The notes under the pieces: model-generated | Seen by the model: the letters and a program-made list of their open reading frames with translations, nothing else | What the model was told of the DNA's origin: nothing | Databases searched by the model: none | Shown: positions 9,397-18,762 of the stretch, one piece after another | Position numbering within the stretch: the first letter of the stretch is position 1 | Layout of the letters: each line of letters opens with the position of its first letter | Program-made: the position numbers and the translations under genes | Assembly: GCA_022497145.1 (NCBI GenBank) | Contig: MU386060.1 | Coordinates: 1-28,907, forward strand | Source of the DNA: Rostrohypoxylon terebratum | Taxonomy: Eukaryota; Ascomycota; Sordariomycetes; Xylariales; Hypoxylaceae | Reading direction: 5' to 3' | Length of the DNA: 28,907 nucleotides

Positions 9397-11888
9397 ATGG
9401 CTGTTATATCTACTTTATTCGTGAATTCTACCCGTGCGGCCCGCTCAGCCCCTATCCGCTCGATCGAGCCGTTTCCCCAGCCAACATCCGACGGGGAGCC
9501 CTCCGTCTCGCCTGCTGCCGAACTGCCTTCGAGATTAAAGGACGGGAGGATCGAGGCGAGAGATGGTTATATGACCCTCACAATAACGGAAAATGGGAGT
9601 ACGTGCGTCACACTCGTCGCCCTTGGCAATACGGACTGCTGCGAGCCGGCTCCTGCAACCGTAGAAGCATCGACTACGACATCTGCGCCGCCACCCGCTT
9701 CTTCAAGCGGCGACTCTGCTAACACGGCGTTGATCATATTCGGCGTAACACTTGGGATTGCTGTTCTTCTCCTTGCCCTCTGTTGGTGGTTCTGCTGTCG
9801 AGGAAAAACTAATAAGAGGCAAAAATACCGCAAACCATACCCTCCGTGCACGGATGAGATACCTATGACGCCGACAGAACCTCGCCCACCACCACCAGTA
9901 CATCCCCGCTATCCCCGTACCCGCGTTCCTCGCTGCCCTTCCGTCGTCACTGTTCAGGTAAATGCCTGGAAATATCTTTGAATCGAGAATAGAATTAATG
10001 TTTCTCCAGGGACCAGCGGGGCCACCAGGTCCAATGGGTCGTAAGATACATGTTTCTTCTGTTTAAACCATTTTTATTCATAGCCATGTTTTTATTCCAC
10101 CAAACCATTATTCACACATCTGATATCTGATGAATATCCTCCATTTCTTACTTCACCACATAAGTGTCATAGTATTGACGTCTTTTTTGCAAGCTCCCGG
10201 TGAGATAGGACCCCAGGGATTCCAGGGACCCCGAGGCCCGATAGGGGTGGGAGCGACAGGTCCACCTGGACCACAAGGAGAGCGAGGCCTACCAGGACCT
10301 CAGGGGCCCACGGGGATGGGAGCAACAGGTCCTGTTGGTCCACCAGGACAACGAGGACCACCCGGGCCCCAGGGGCCTACGGGGATGGGGGCGACGGGTC
10401 CACCCGGGCAACAAGGAGAACAAGGACCACCAGGGCCTCCGGGGTCCCAGGGGCCTCCAGGGATTGGAGCCACAGGTCCTGCTGGGCCACCGGGGGGTAA
10501 TGGACCGCCAGGTCCCCGGGGACCCGCGGGGGTTGGGGCAACAGGTCCTGTTGGTCCGCCAGGAGAACGTGGACCACCAGGGCCTCAGGGACCGACTGGG
10601 ATGGGTGCAACAGGTCCAGCTGGACCGCCAGGGTAAGTAACATATTCTGAATACACCAAGTTCGTTTTCGTTAACTTAGAAACAGCGCCAATGGAGCTAC
10701 AGGGTAAGATTATCCTTTCAAAATCCAGATTTACCTCTTACTAACCTTTTAATAGTCCTATAGGCCCACAAGGGTAATGTCTTCCGTACCTAATCAATGC
10801 TGATTGTCTTGCTAACTTACAGGTAGTCCTCCCGGACCAACCGGGTAAGGTGATTCTTTCAGAGATTTGTTACTTTTTCATTAATGCTTTTGTAGTTCTT
10901 TCGGCCCCACTGGATCTGTAGGCCCTCAAGGACCTCCAGGGTATGACCCCTATACTCATCATCTGTTTTCGCTTCATTGATTTTCAAATAGTCCCCGTGG
11001 TGAGCAAGGCGCGACTGGGTAAGTATCAAAAGATCCCTGTTTGAGAAACGCCTTTTAACTAACTTCTAAACAGCCCAGTTGGCCCACCAGGGTAAGAGTA
11101 CTCTAGACAGAATTAGTCACGCTTTCTAATGTCCACAGTCCCCAAGGCGCCACTGGTGCAACTGGGTTAGTACACCTTCTCAGGTGATTGGTTGCTTTAT
11201 TAATACTGACATTTGTGTAGTCATGGAACCCCGGGGCCTCCAGGGCCTCCAGGACCTCCCGGGTCAACAGGAGCTATGGGATCTTCAGGACCTTCAGGAC
11301 CTCCGGGTGCTGTGGGTCCGGTAGGTGCCACCGGTCCGATGGGACCAACCGGGTAAGAATTCTTCCTCAAGTTATACTACACAGTCCTGACTGACTTTAT
11401 CGTAGTGCGACAGGTCCGCCGGGGCCACGCGGGTTAGTAGTACAGCCAATATAAAGTCAACGTGCCACTTTCACTAACATTAAGTAGGCCTCCTGGACCT
11501 GAAGGACCTGAAGGGCTCGAAGGCCTACGAGGGTAATTATTCCCCCCCAAGTTAGCAATATTTCTTCAACTCACTCTCTCATAGCTACGACGGTGAGCAA
11601 GGACCACCAGGACCGCCAGGGCCGCCTGGGTTAGTCCCATGTTCCCGAATCTTAGACTTAGCCACACTATTAACAATATTTAGTCGCGATTGGGCTGCTG
11701 GCTCGCACCGGAGACGAAGCAGCAGAGGCAGCCAATACCCACATGTTGGATGTTGCGAACGTTGCAGGCCTAGTTGTGGAGGTCGCTGCGCTGGCCTCTG
11801 CGGTGGTTGGAATTCATGCGGAGGACATTGCGGTTGCAAATGTCGCTGTTGCCACAGGGTTACTGTCAGCATCTATAACAACCAGTAG
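9397..11888 (+). CDS. Transmembrane collagen-like protein with Cys-rich tail, 15 exons
   Basis: Hand-spliced exons: 9397-9957, 10010-10040, 10194-10632, 10686-10703, 10756-10773, 10827-10844, 10896-10940, 10992-11018, 11074-11091, 11139-11165, 11221-11352, 11406-11432, 11488-11532, 11585-11629, 11684-11888; 551 residues. The start has the context CACCATGG. Residues 1-109 are Ser/Thr/Pro-rich with one NGS site and no clear signal peptide. Residues 110-133 form one hydrophobic segment ending WWFCC, followed by a strongly basic stretch (RGKTNKRQKYRK) and a proline-rich linker. Residues 188-484 are Gly-X-Y collagen repeat. The tail 485-551 is Arg/Ser-rich and then holds 12 Cys between 507 and 540, in a CCxxCxxxCxxxCxxxC-type spacing. 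All introns from intron 3 on are phase 2 within a Gly codon and 47-55 nt long. Collagen-like proteins are known in fungi (for example in fimbriae and insect-pathogen coats), but I do not recognise this architecture. The function could be surface or junction structure; basic residues after the membrane span argue that the collagen part faces the cytosol. Confidence 0.85.
10250..10603 (+). repeat. 69-bp tandem repeats in the collagen exon (five units)
   Basis: In-frame units at 10250-10318, 10319-10387, 10388-10465, 10466-10534 and 10535-10603, of 69, 69, 78, 69 and 69 bp. Each unit starts with the codons for Gly-Ala-Thr, runs for seven Gly-X-Y triplets (eight in the third) and ends with a two-residue Gly-hydrophobic step (Met, Met, Ile, Val, Met). 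A sixth partial unit follows to the exon end at 10632, and a Gly-Val step precedes the first unit. Unit 3 differs by one extra triplet. The consensus middle is GPxGPPGxRGPPGPQGPT. Confidence 0.9.
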
Positions 11889-12528
11889 ACCTAGCTGCCT
11901 ACATTCAACCATCGTCCAACCAAGGTTCTATTAAGATCCTTAATTCTGAATTTCTCTGGAGGATAGCTGGGTCGGGGGATTGTTCGCACAGTTATAGTAT
12001 ATACGCTATGCTGCGCATCAGGTTACTCGTCATGTCATGAATACGAATGATACGAATTATATGAATTATAAACCCAACAGCCCAATCAAAACACTACCCA
12101 TATATGTAATCCTTCTATGTGGGCTTGTCCGAAATTTATTGGATTATCACATGTCGCGTCCCACTATCTCCGTTCAACCCTTCCTAATACTTGGCACATA
12201 TCGGTCTAATACCGTACCCTACAGGGTTACTCCATAGGTAGAGCCCTAACCACGCACTTACTCGCATGTGCCTACCTTATCATGTTAACATGGATGCACC
12301 TGACATGCCAGGTAGGATTTGAAGTCAATTTTAGGTTTTCGGGACAGCTTAGTCAGAGATGGTATCCGGGTGATCCCAGAAGATAGGGGTTACCTCGAGA
12401 GCAAGTGCAACCACATACAACGTCTTTGTACGAGATGCTTATCTGGCCCAATAGAATCGTTTTCTAATTCCCGGCATCACTCAAAACCGTTGAATTTCAC
12501 TCGTGCGACACCGATATGGAACGTCTGC
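11889..12528. other. Intergenic spacer
   Basis: AT-rich downstream region of the collagen-like gene, with short ATGAATACGAATGATACGAA-type repetition near 12035-12065. No gene is seen. A 66-codon plus-strand frame at 12037-12237 has no recognisable content. Confidence 0.5.
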
Positions 12529-12966
12529 TCAAGACCAAGGCGTCTGAGGTTGCCCCACAACCTGTCCGTCAAGCCTAATCTCCACCCCGTCCTTCTCGGG
12601 ATAGAAACACAAGACACCCGGCAATACCCGCACACTCCAAAGTCGGGGTCTTATAACACTAAACCAAGTCCTCAAACCGCGGCTTCTGCACCCCGCGATC
12701 CGGAGACTCAAGCGTGTAGTAATTCGCGACGCCCTTATACGGACACGCGGTCGTGGAGGGGACGTAGAACCGGCACGGCAGCCCGGTCTCGTGGAGGTGG
12801 AGCGAGGACGCGGCGTTCGCGACGAGATGCGGCCCGCGGCGCGGATCTCGAGCGCGCGCAGCGAGTGCAGCACGTCCACGCGCCGGAACGGGTCCCTCGG
12901 GTGCTCCCAGACGTGCAGCGCGGACGTCGTGTCTGCGATGTACTCGCCGTCGAAGAGGATCCGCAC
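12529..12966 (-). pseudogene. Decayed DUF427-family gene
   Basis: Reading the minus strand gives three pieces of one DUF427-type protein in different frames. The first, RILFDGEYIADTT ... HVWEHPRDPFRRVDVL, ends near 12825 in LEIRAAGRI. A frameshift near 12820-12825 leads to LHETGLPCRFYVP, CPYKGVANYY and FEDLV. A TAG at 12659-12661 stands where the family has Trp in 'LVW.Y..P'. A second frameshift near 12601-12607 leads to YPEKDGVEIRLDGQVV, which corresponds to the family's 'CFYNEKVD' end. The first piece has no ATG (it begins with GTG after poly-C/G-rich DNA). The first half also looks shortened, joining the start of one repeat to the middle of the second. The region is much more GC-rich than its surroundings. 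The function of DUF427 proteins is not known. I see two frameshifts and one nonsense codon, so this is very likely a dead copy. Confidence 0.7.
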
Positions 12967-14006
12967 CCGTCGGGGGGGAGGGTTTTGGGGGTGTTGACGG
13001 GTCCGGATTCTACTAGCTTCTTACCGAGGGCTAGTAGATCCTGTTTTATACTGGTGCTGTCTACAATAACTCTCGACCGCACCCCCCAAGGGGGGGGGGG
13101 TTAACTAGCAGACTAGTGAAATACTTTGAAATAAGCGGGTGTTGCATACAAATTTGAAGTACACATGCAGAACGGCCTCGGAAAAAGTGCCCCTTGTATT
13201 AATAATACTGTGATACACTGTACCCATCCCACCAATTGTCCTTCTAAGTAGGCACAGTAAAATACAGTGCTGTTAATACGAGGGGCACTTTTTCTGAGGT
13301 CGTTCTGACATGTATAAGTGCATATTCTTTAAGTATATATAACTCCACCTAATTCCCGTCGCAGGGTGAATAAAGATGGCGGGGTAATAGGTGCAGTTCC
13401 AGCTGGCCACTCCCCCTACCTCCCACTACCATGTCAAATCCATGACATGATGTCGTGCATGTTTCCAAAACTTGGCGTTAATAACGAAGAAGAGAATTCG
13501 AGGTTGCGGAGGGGGGATTATTACGGGTGATAGGAGTAGTCAAAATCCCCACGAGCCATGAATATCCTAATGATATTCCTACAGAGCAGAGACGAAAACG
13601 AAAACAGAAAAAAAACCATAGTAATAAAAGCCATGGCTATTAAAGGAAGCAACTAAATATATTGCAATGGGTATCTCAAGTTATTACAAACGCCTAAACC
13701 GTAGGCCTCTGCGGGGATTTTTTAGTGCCTGCCCTGCCATCCCCCCCGTACCTAGAACTGGTGGGATGATGTTGAATTTCGCGATGCCCGATACGCCGTT
13801 CCCTATGCTACCTCCAATGCGACCGTGTGATTTCCTACGATTCCAATCCCTGGTATGGTATGCTTCCGTACGTAGTGAGACCGTAAGGCGAGAAATAAAT
13901 GTATTGGCGATTAAAATGTTTCTCCCCCTAACACCGGCGTGATGCTGATAAAAAATATGCAGTGTTTAGATCGCCCGGTTATCTCATCTTGGTCATGTTA
14001 GTTTCC
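12967..14006. other. Spacer with G-runs and a MITE
   Basis: Holds G homopolymers near 12971-12996 and 13088-13100 and the MITE-like element at 13168-13307. The part from about 13400 to 14006 is presumably the 3' untranslated region of the phosphatase gene on the minus strand. A 91-codon plus-strand frame at 13667-13942 has no recognisable content. Confidence 0.5.
13168..13307. mobile_element. MITE-like non-autonomous DNA element
   Basis: A 140-bp element with terminal inverted repeats of 35 nt and three mismatches, all transitions: left arm 13168-13202, right arm 13273-13307, each beginning CAGAACG(G/A)CCTC and containing GAAAAAGTGCCCCT. The pairing resumes further in with CACTGTA/TACAGTG. 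The flanks carry the same five bases, ACATG, at 13163-13167 and 13308-13312, a possible target-site duplication. TA also occurs at both outer edges, so a Tc1/mariner-type origin is not excluded. There is no coding capacity. Confidence 0.75.
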
Positions 14007-15566
14007 CTAGTTGTCAAGGAAGGGGTCATCACAATCAACCTCCAACCTCTTAGCCGCAGGCTCTTGGTCTTCAACATCTTGCTCAACAAGACCGTGTTTC
14101 TCCAACCAGAGTTTGCGAAGGACGCGATAGATAAATAGATACTGCGACTCGGCCTGTACCATCTGCTTGCGTTGTACTCGGAGGGCGTCAACCGTCTCGT
14201 ATACGATGTCTGGGTCTTCTGGGTCTTCGCTCTCTCTGCGACGATCGACATCGCCAGATTCGATCTCACGCATGAGATGTTCTAGGGCGATAAAAGTTCC
14301 GCTTCGTCCAACACCTGCCGAGCAGTGGATGATTCGTGGGTTTTCCTCGCTCGCGTTTTTCTCTTTGGATAGGCGCATTAATTCGAAGAAACTGCCGATA
14401 TCTTCAAGTGCTGGGACGCCAAAATCGGGCCACTTACAGTATAGCAGGTGCCATACTGTCATAACCTCTTCGCGACCTTCCACGTGGATGGCGAGCTGTC
14501 GCACCTCGATAGCACTCTCGGCGTGCTGTTCGACCTTGACGCAATGTACCTGTGCTCGGAAACCATCACCAAATTCATCGACCTCTCCAATGACCAAAGG
14601 CGCTTGGTCAACATCACGAGGGAAGTACTGGTAACACTTCTCCATGCCACCCTCGTGCGTCTCGGTTAGCATGACAATCACGGCCGGGCTATCAAGCTGC
14701 TCCACCACCATTCTCCAAACGTGACCCATTGTTCCTATCTTCGGACCCTGCATGGCGATATAGCGATGAGTCGGCTTGCCTTCGGGGTCTAGGGGAGATC
14801 GAAGTACGATGGGGGAGGCATTAATGTAGTCAAGCTGGCCATCGGGGACTTGGAGCTTGATGCGGTTGTTGGCCCAAGGCTGAATATTCGCATAGCGGTC
14901 GAGAATCTTAGCCTCAGGCGCAGTCACACGTGCGAATTGGAAATTGGGCGAATGGTTCTCTTGGCTTTCTCGGAGACGTAGGCGCTCTGCCCAATTAAGA
15001 TCGATGAACTTAGCCTCGATTTCTATAAAGCCGCATTGATTAGCGGCCGTTTATCAGGGGACCAGTGCAACCAAAACTTGAATAACAAGATCCATATATA
15101 TGTATCAATACATTAGTGCAACATAAGGCGAGCACATACCTTGTTCGGACAAAGTGAGAAAAGTTGGAATCTTTGGCTTGGGTGTTGCCATCACTGCATC
15201 TACTTCGTACTTATTATCGCTGTTCGCGGAGGTGAACTTGTCTGGCTCGACTGTGCCGTCCTGAGAAACGATGGCAGGTGAGGTAGGGGCTGGTAGAGTA
15301 TTCTCAACAGGGGATCGTGCTCGCTTGTTGGAGTTACGGAAGTGGAATCTCTGTCGAAAGGGAGATTTAAGAGGCATGCCATCTCGAGGAAGGTGGGTAG
15401 TTGATATAGTAAGGGAGGGAGGTGGTTGACGTCGATCAGTGGTAGTAGACCCAAGTTTGCGTTCTGATGATGATTTGTCCGGAGGTGAGCCGGCGGGTGA
15501 TCCTAGTTGGGGAGTTGTGGGTGGGCCTTTCTTATTGCGCCTAAAGCGCGAGGATAGGTGATCCAT
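14007..15566 (-). CDS. Protein tyrosine phosphatase (classical PTP domain)
   Basis: Exons on the minus strand: 15566-15140 and 15022-14007, with a 117-nt intron (GTATGT donor, CTAATC branch, TATAG acceptor); 480 residues. Residues 1-140 are Ser/Pro/Lys/Arg-rich and probably disordered. The PTP catalytic domain covers about 143-455. It contains the substrate loop region DYINAS, EKCYQYFP, the WPD loop (WPDFGVP, about 340-346), the P-loop IHCSAGVGRSGTF with Cys376 and Arg382, and the Q-loop region QMVQAESQYLFIYRVLR. All catalytic elements are present, so the enzyme should dephosphorylate phosphotyrosine. In fungi such enzymes commonly act on MAP kinases, which is inference here. The start is the first ATG (context CACAATGG); the frame is open further upstream but without ATG. 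The acidic C-terminus ends DDPFLDN. Confidence 0.9.
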
Positions 15567-17428
15567 TGTGACGAAGGGATGCGAAGAGTAAGGGTGACCA
15601 TAAACTCGAGAACGAGGACTCAAGGATCGTAACGACAACAAAGTGATGTCAAGATGAGATGGACTTCGAGGCGCCAGTTTTCTGGGGATAGGGGTCAGGA
15701 TGTGCGTGGCGTTTCACAGAATTAAATAGGTATCATGTGAAGAAAGATGAGAAAGATGTTCGTCGGATAGAGAAGAGGCGGAGCTGGCTACGAGTAGGAA
15801 TTGATTGGCACGTGTTAATCGTCGCGCGGTTCTCGAGGATTAGATTGAGGCAGGGCAGAACAGCGCAGCGCAAGGCTAGGTCGAACCTTACGTCGTCGCA
15901 AATGTAGTAGGTGGGAATGAGAGATAAGGTGGCGTTGAACAAGTTCGGTGCCGCCGACTGTGAATACAAGAAGTAGTGGACGAAAAAAAGTTGGAAAAAA
16001 GTGAATAAATTTCGATATTAAAAGAGATGTAGTAAAGGTTTTTTTAAAAAAAGCTGCTTCTTGCTTCAAGCAATGACGAATGCCATTCACTAAGGTTTGG
16101 GGCAAAGGCGACGAGGGCAGGGGCATTAGGATAATTAAATCATAATGTGGGTCATCATTGGATGCTATGGGTGTCTCAGGTTGCACACAATGGATGACCC
16201 AGTACATACACGTGGTACCTACAGGTACGTATGACAGCGGGAGGTACCGAGATACAACGCCAGAGCTGCCAGGATGCCGGGATACACTAGATGATCATTC
16301 CAAGTTCCCATAGGTACCCGTCGGATGGATCTGTGATCAATCATTGATGTTTCGACAGCATTGTATGAAGAAAAGGGGTGACGAGTTAGTTTCGGAATGT
16401 TATATTTAGTTCAGGATTCAGTCTTCTGAACGATATTGTGAATCTCTTGGGGTCATGACGAAGGGTCCTAAGACAAAAAAGTAAAAACAAAGAGAGCTGA
16501 GGGCTCCAATATCAAGAACGTCCATGTTACTGGATGTACTCCATAAATCGTTGAATCTGCAATCAAATGCCACTGGGTGGGTAAAGAACACTTGGTGGGT
16601 AGGCAGGTACAGAAGTACCTACATTGATTTGTTCAGCTGAAAATATGAAGTGCCATGCAGGTTGTCTCCTTCCTGATCGAACATTGAGATTACCCCGCAC
16701 CGTGCAAAATAATCTGTCATTCAGGATGTCATCAAGGTCGCAGCTGCTAAGACGTCGTATTTACCTATTTACCTGTCTAGTGTTGTCCATGGAAGCTTCT
16801 TAGAATGAACTTAACAAGCGTTCCCCGACTACAGCTAGACAGCTAGACAGCTAGATAGATGGATCGTCTGCCGCTAACCTTAATATCTGCCTTACAATGT
16901 TCCAAGCAGCCAAGGTAACTATAAAAATTTAATCTGATTCATGAGTGTCTACTTCAATCTTCTCTTCCATCTCACCTCCTATAGAGCAATTGCCAAGGCT
17001 GTTTTTTATTGGTATTCACCGTCTGATTACTATTACTTAGACAATTAAATCCGAAGTACTCGAATGTGAATCATCAACCATTATATCGTATCTATGACTC
17101 GGAACAAGTCACTGTACTAATGACCTAACAAAGTTCATTCACACACCATGTTGCAGCAGCACGATTATCCCATTTACCGCTACATAACCCGTCACGATTG
17201 TGAGGTAAGCAAAGAGGATCAAAGTTCGTGAGCGCCTTTATGAGCAATGCCTTGCAAGGCTTTGGAATACCCCGGAGCAGCCTTGGGAAATCGCAAATGT
17301 TCCAAGATTAGCTTTCAAACTCATCAAGGCTTTGATCCTTATGCATGCTTGCCTATTGAACCAATTTCCATCCAACCTGTCATCAAAGAAAACACCAACG
17401 TGATCCAAAATACCTAGGTCCTAGTATC
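15567..17428. other. Long spacer between divergent genes
   Basis: Contains the promoter and leader of the phosphatase (minus strand) and no convincing gene. Open minus-strand frames at 15733-15969 and 15815-16207 overlap each other in different frames and have no family-like content. ACAGCTAG is tandemly repeated at about 16831-16856. A GCAAGGCTTTGG / TCAAGGCTTTGATCC pair occurs near 17252 and 17325. Confidence 0.5.
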
Positions 17429-17656
17429 ATGCCTTCCGGAAGTAGCGATTCCAGCAATTCCCTTGGCATTGCCCTACAATGGCTAGAGAAGCGATCAGTC
17501 ACGCCTTCTGACTCAAAAATGTCAACATCGACCGGCTCTGGATCCCAGTCTACTGGCGGGGGTTATTACCAGAATCGATCTTTTACTTATCCTGATATGC
17601 GCTCATACGGCTTTTCTATCGCACCCCCTAGAGACTCCCCCTCTACGAAGAAATAA
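17429..17656 (+). CDS. Small Ser-rich hypothetical protein
   Basis: A 75-residue frame from an ATG with an A at -3 (ATCATG). It is Ser/Gly/Thr-rich in the first two thirds and ends with a more ordered-looking segment (YPDMRSYGFSIAPPRDSP) and a basic SPSTKK terminus. There is no signal peptide, membrane segment or cysteine. I do not recognise it. The composition is protein-like, and the ATG follows a CCTAGGTCCTAG motif. It could be a real small conserved fungal protein or chance; an upstream leader exon cannot be excluded. Confidence 0.4.
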   Translation: MPSGSSDSSNSLGIALQWLEKRSVTPSDSKMSTSTGSGSQSTGGGYYQNRSFTYPDMRSYGFSIAPPRDSPSTKK

Positions 17657-17985
17657 GACGAAAAGGGGCCACGAATAGGATTCTGTTATGAGTGTTACCT
17701 AGTGGCCAGAGTCTACGAATCAGACATAATGATTTGCTCCGCCATTTTCTATTCAGTTTAATCAGGTACCGAAAAGGGCTCGGTTGCTGGGAGCAGCATG
17801 AATCAGTACTTGACATCATATCTTCAGCAAATACGAGTATTCAATGAATTCAACCTATAGCAGCCTATGAGGCACTAAGCCTAGGTAGGTTTATTTATAT
17901 CTGCGTTATGAAAATACTACAGCGCTCATGACCCCTTAGGAACCCTCTATTGAACAGCACCACCCTTCGATCCTGTTAGCTATAG
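17657..17985. other. Convergent 3' spacer
   Basis: Short region between the ends of the small Ser-rich frame and the RING gene. It holds a CCTAGGTAGG motif at about 17880-17889. Nothing else is seen. Confidence 0.5.
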
Positions 17986-18762
17986 CTAGACAAAATCTAT
18001 TACTTGTGCACATTTGTCATAGATTTGGCTGAAGAGCTGGATTTTCCCCTTAAATGCCAAAAACTCGTCCAAGTCTCTCCTCTCAATGCAAGCCACTGTT
18101 GGAAGACGATCTGACACATCTACCCAAAGGAATAAATCGTTCATTTCTCTTTGTAGAACAGGGACACATGTGTCCCAAGGCAACCACTCCTCAGGATAAT
18201 CCGGTTCGTCAGTAGAGTTCGAATTTGCCTTAAACCGTGATAGATACACTGAGTCTCGTTTGTGGACCCAGCTTCTCATGATAAAGCAGTCTTGGCGAAG
18301 CTCTTCGCATAGGAGCAACGTCGTGAAAAGCCATTGGAAGATACGTGGTTCTTCACGCACTTCGTCGGGGTAGAGAGCACACACGTTCCAATATATCTTG
18401 GAAACGATAGGGAAGATTCTTCTCAGTGCCTCCGTCAGCCAACAGGTGATGCAGAAGGACCATAAAGCGCACGGTGACCGCAAGTCGACCCCAGGTTCGA
18501 GAAACTTAGGTGATAGGATGTGGTTGCAATTATGATGCTTGAATTGCCGGCGGCAATAGGGACAATGTTGCGGTCTTTGTTGCTCCTTGACAATATTTAG
18601 CCACTGCTGGATGCATTCACTGCAGAAGACATGTCCACATGGCATGATGACGGGGTCGGTCGAATCCTGAAGGTCTCGGCAAATAGAGCAGTAGTAAAAT
18701 GGAGATTTATATTTCTCGTCGTCAACATCCATGATATGATCATTCATGATATGGTCATCCAT
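17986..18762 (-). CDS. RING-finger protein, probable E3 ubiquitin ligase
   Basis: Intronless 258-residue frame. A C3HC4 RING lies at residues 25-70 with every zinc ligand visible: Cys25, Cys28, Cys42, His44, Cys47, Cys50, Cys67 and Cys70 (YCSIC, MPCGHVFCSEC, CPYC). A RING of this kind usually recruits an E2 and transfers ubiquitin; the substrate is unknown. The rest has no known domain and is rich in Trp, Cys and acidic residues. The N-terminus shows a short internal duplication (DHIMNDHIMDVDD). The start chosen is the first ATG. The frame is open further upstream (to 18864) without ATG, so a small upstream exon is possible. Confidence 0.8.
   Translation of the reverse strand: MDDHIMNDHIMDVDDEKYKSPFYYCSICRDLQDSTDPVIMPCGHVFCSECIQQWLNIVKEQQRPQHCPYCRRQFKHHNCNHILSPKFLEPGVDLRSPCALWSFCITCWLTEALRRIFPIVSKIYWNVCALYPDEVREEPRIFQWLFTTLLLCEELRQDCFIMRSWVHKRDSVYLSRFKANSNSTDEPDYPEEWLPWDTCVPVLQREMNDLFLWVDVSDRLPTVACIERRDLDEFLAFKGKIQLFSQIYDKCAQVIDFV

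Noticed and set aside
10167..10643. Minus- and third-frame open stretches through the collagen exon
   Set aside because: Repetitive CCN/GGN codons keep all frames open; only the frame used here has glycine at every third residue.
9397..11888. A bacterial or phage origin of the collagen repeat
   Set aside because: Fourteen spliceosomal introns with fungal signals, a eukaryotic start context and a consistent spliced protein point to a resident gene; a distant transfer cannot be tested here.
11585..11934. Open frames on both strands at the 3' end of the collagen gene (11585-11872 minus, 11743-11934 plus)
   Set aside because: They are shadows of exons 14-15; the spliced frame gives continuous Gly-X-Y and a Cys-rich tail ending at 11888, which explains the DNA better.
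12035..12065. Candidate CRISPR-like or satellite array
   Set aside because: Only a few imperfect short ATGAATACGAATGATACGAA-like units; no spacers or regular period.
12319..13104. 261-codon plus-strand open frame
   Set aside because: It is antisense to the decayed DUF427 gene; the high GC content leaves several frames open and the product has no family-like sequence.
13667..13942. 91-codon plus-strand frame
   Set aside because: No recognisable content and it lies in the likely 3' untranslated region of the phosphatase gene on the other strand.
15733..16207. Minus-strand frames upstream of the phosphatase
   Set aside because: They overlap in different frames, have no splice link to the phosphatase exon and look like leader or promoter DNA.
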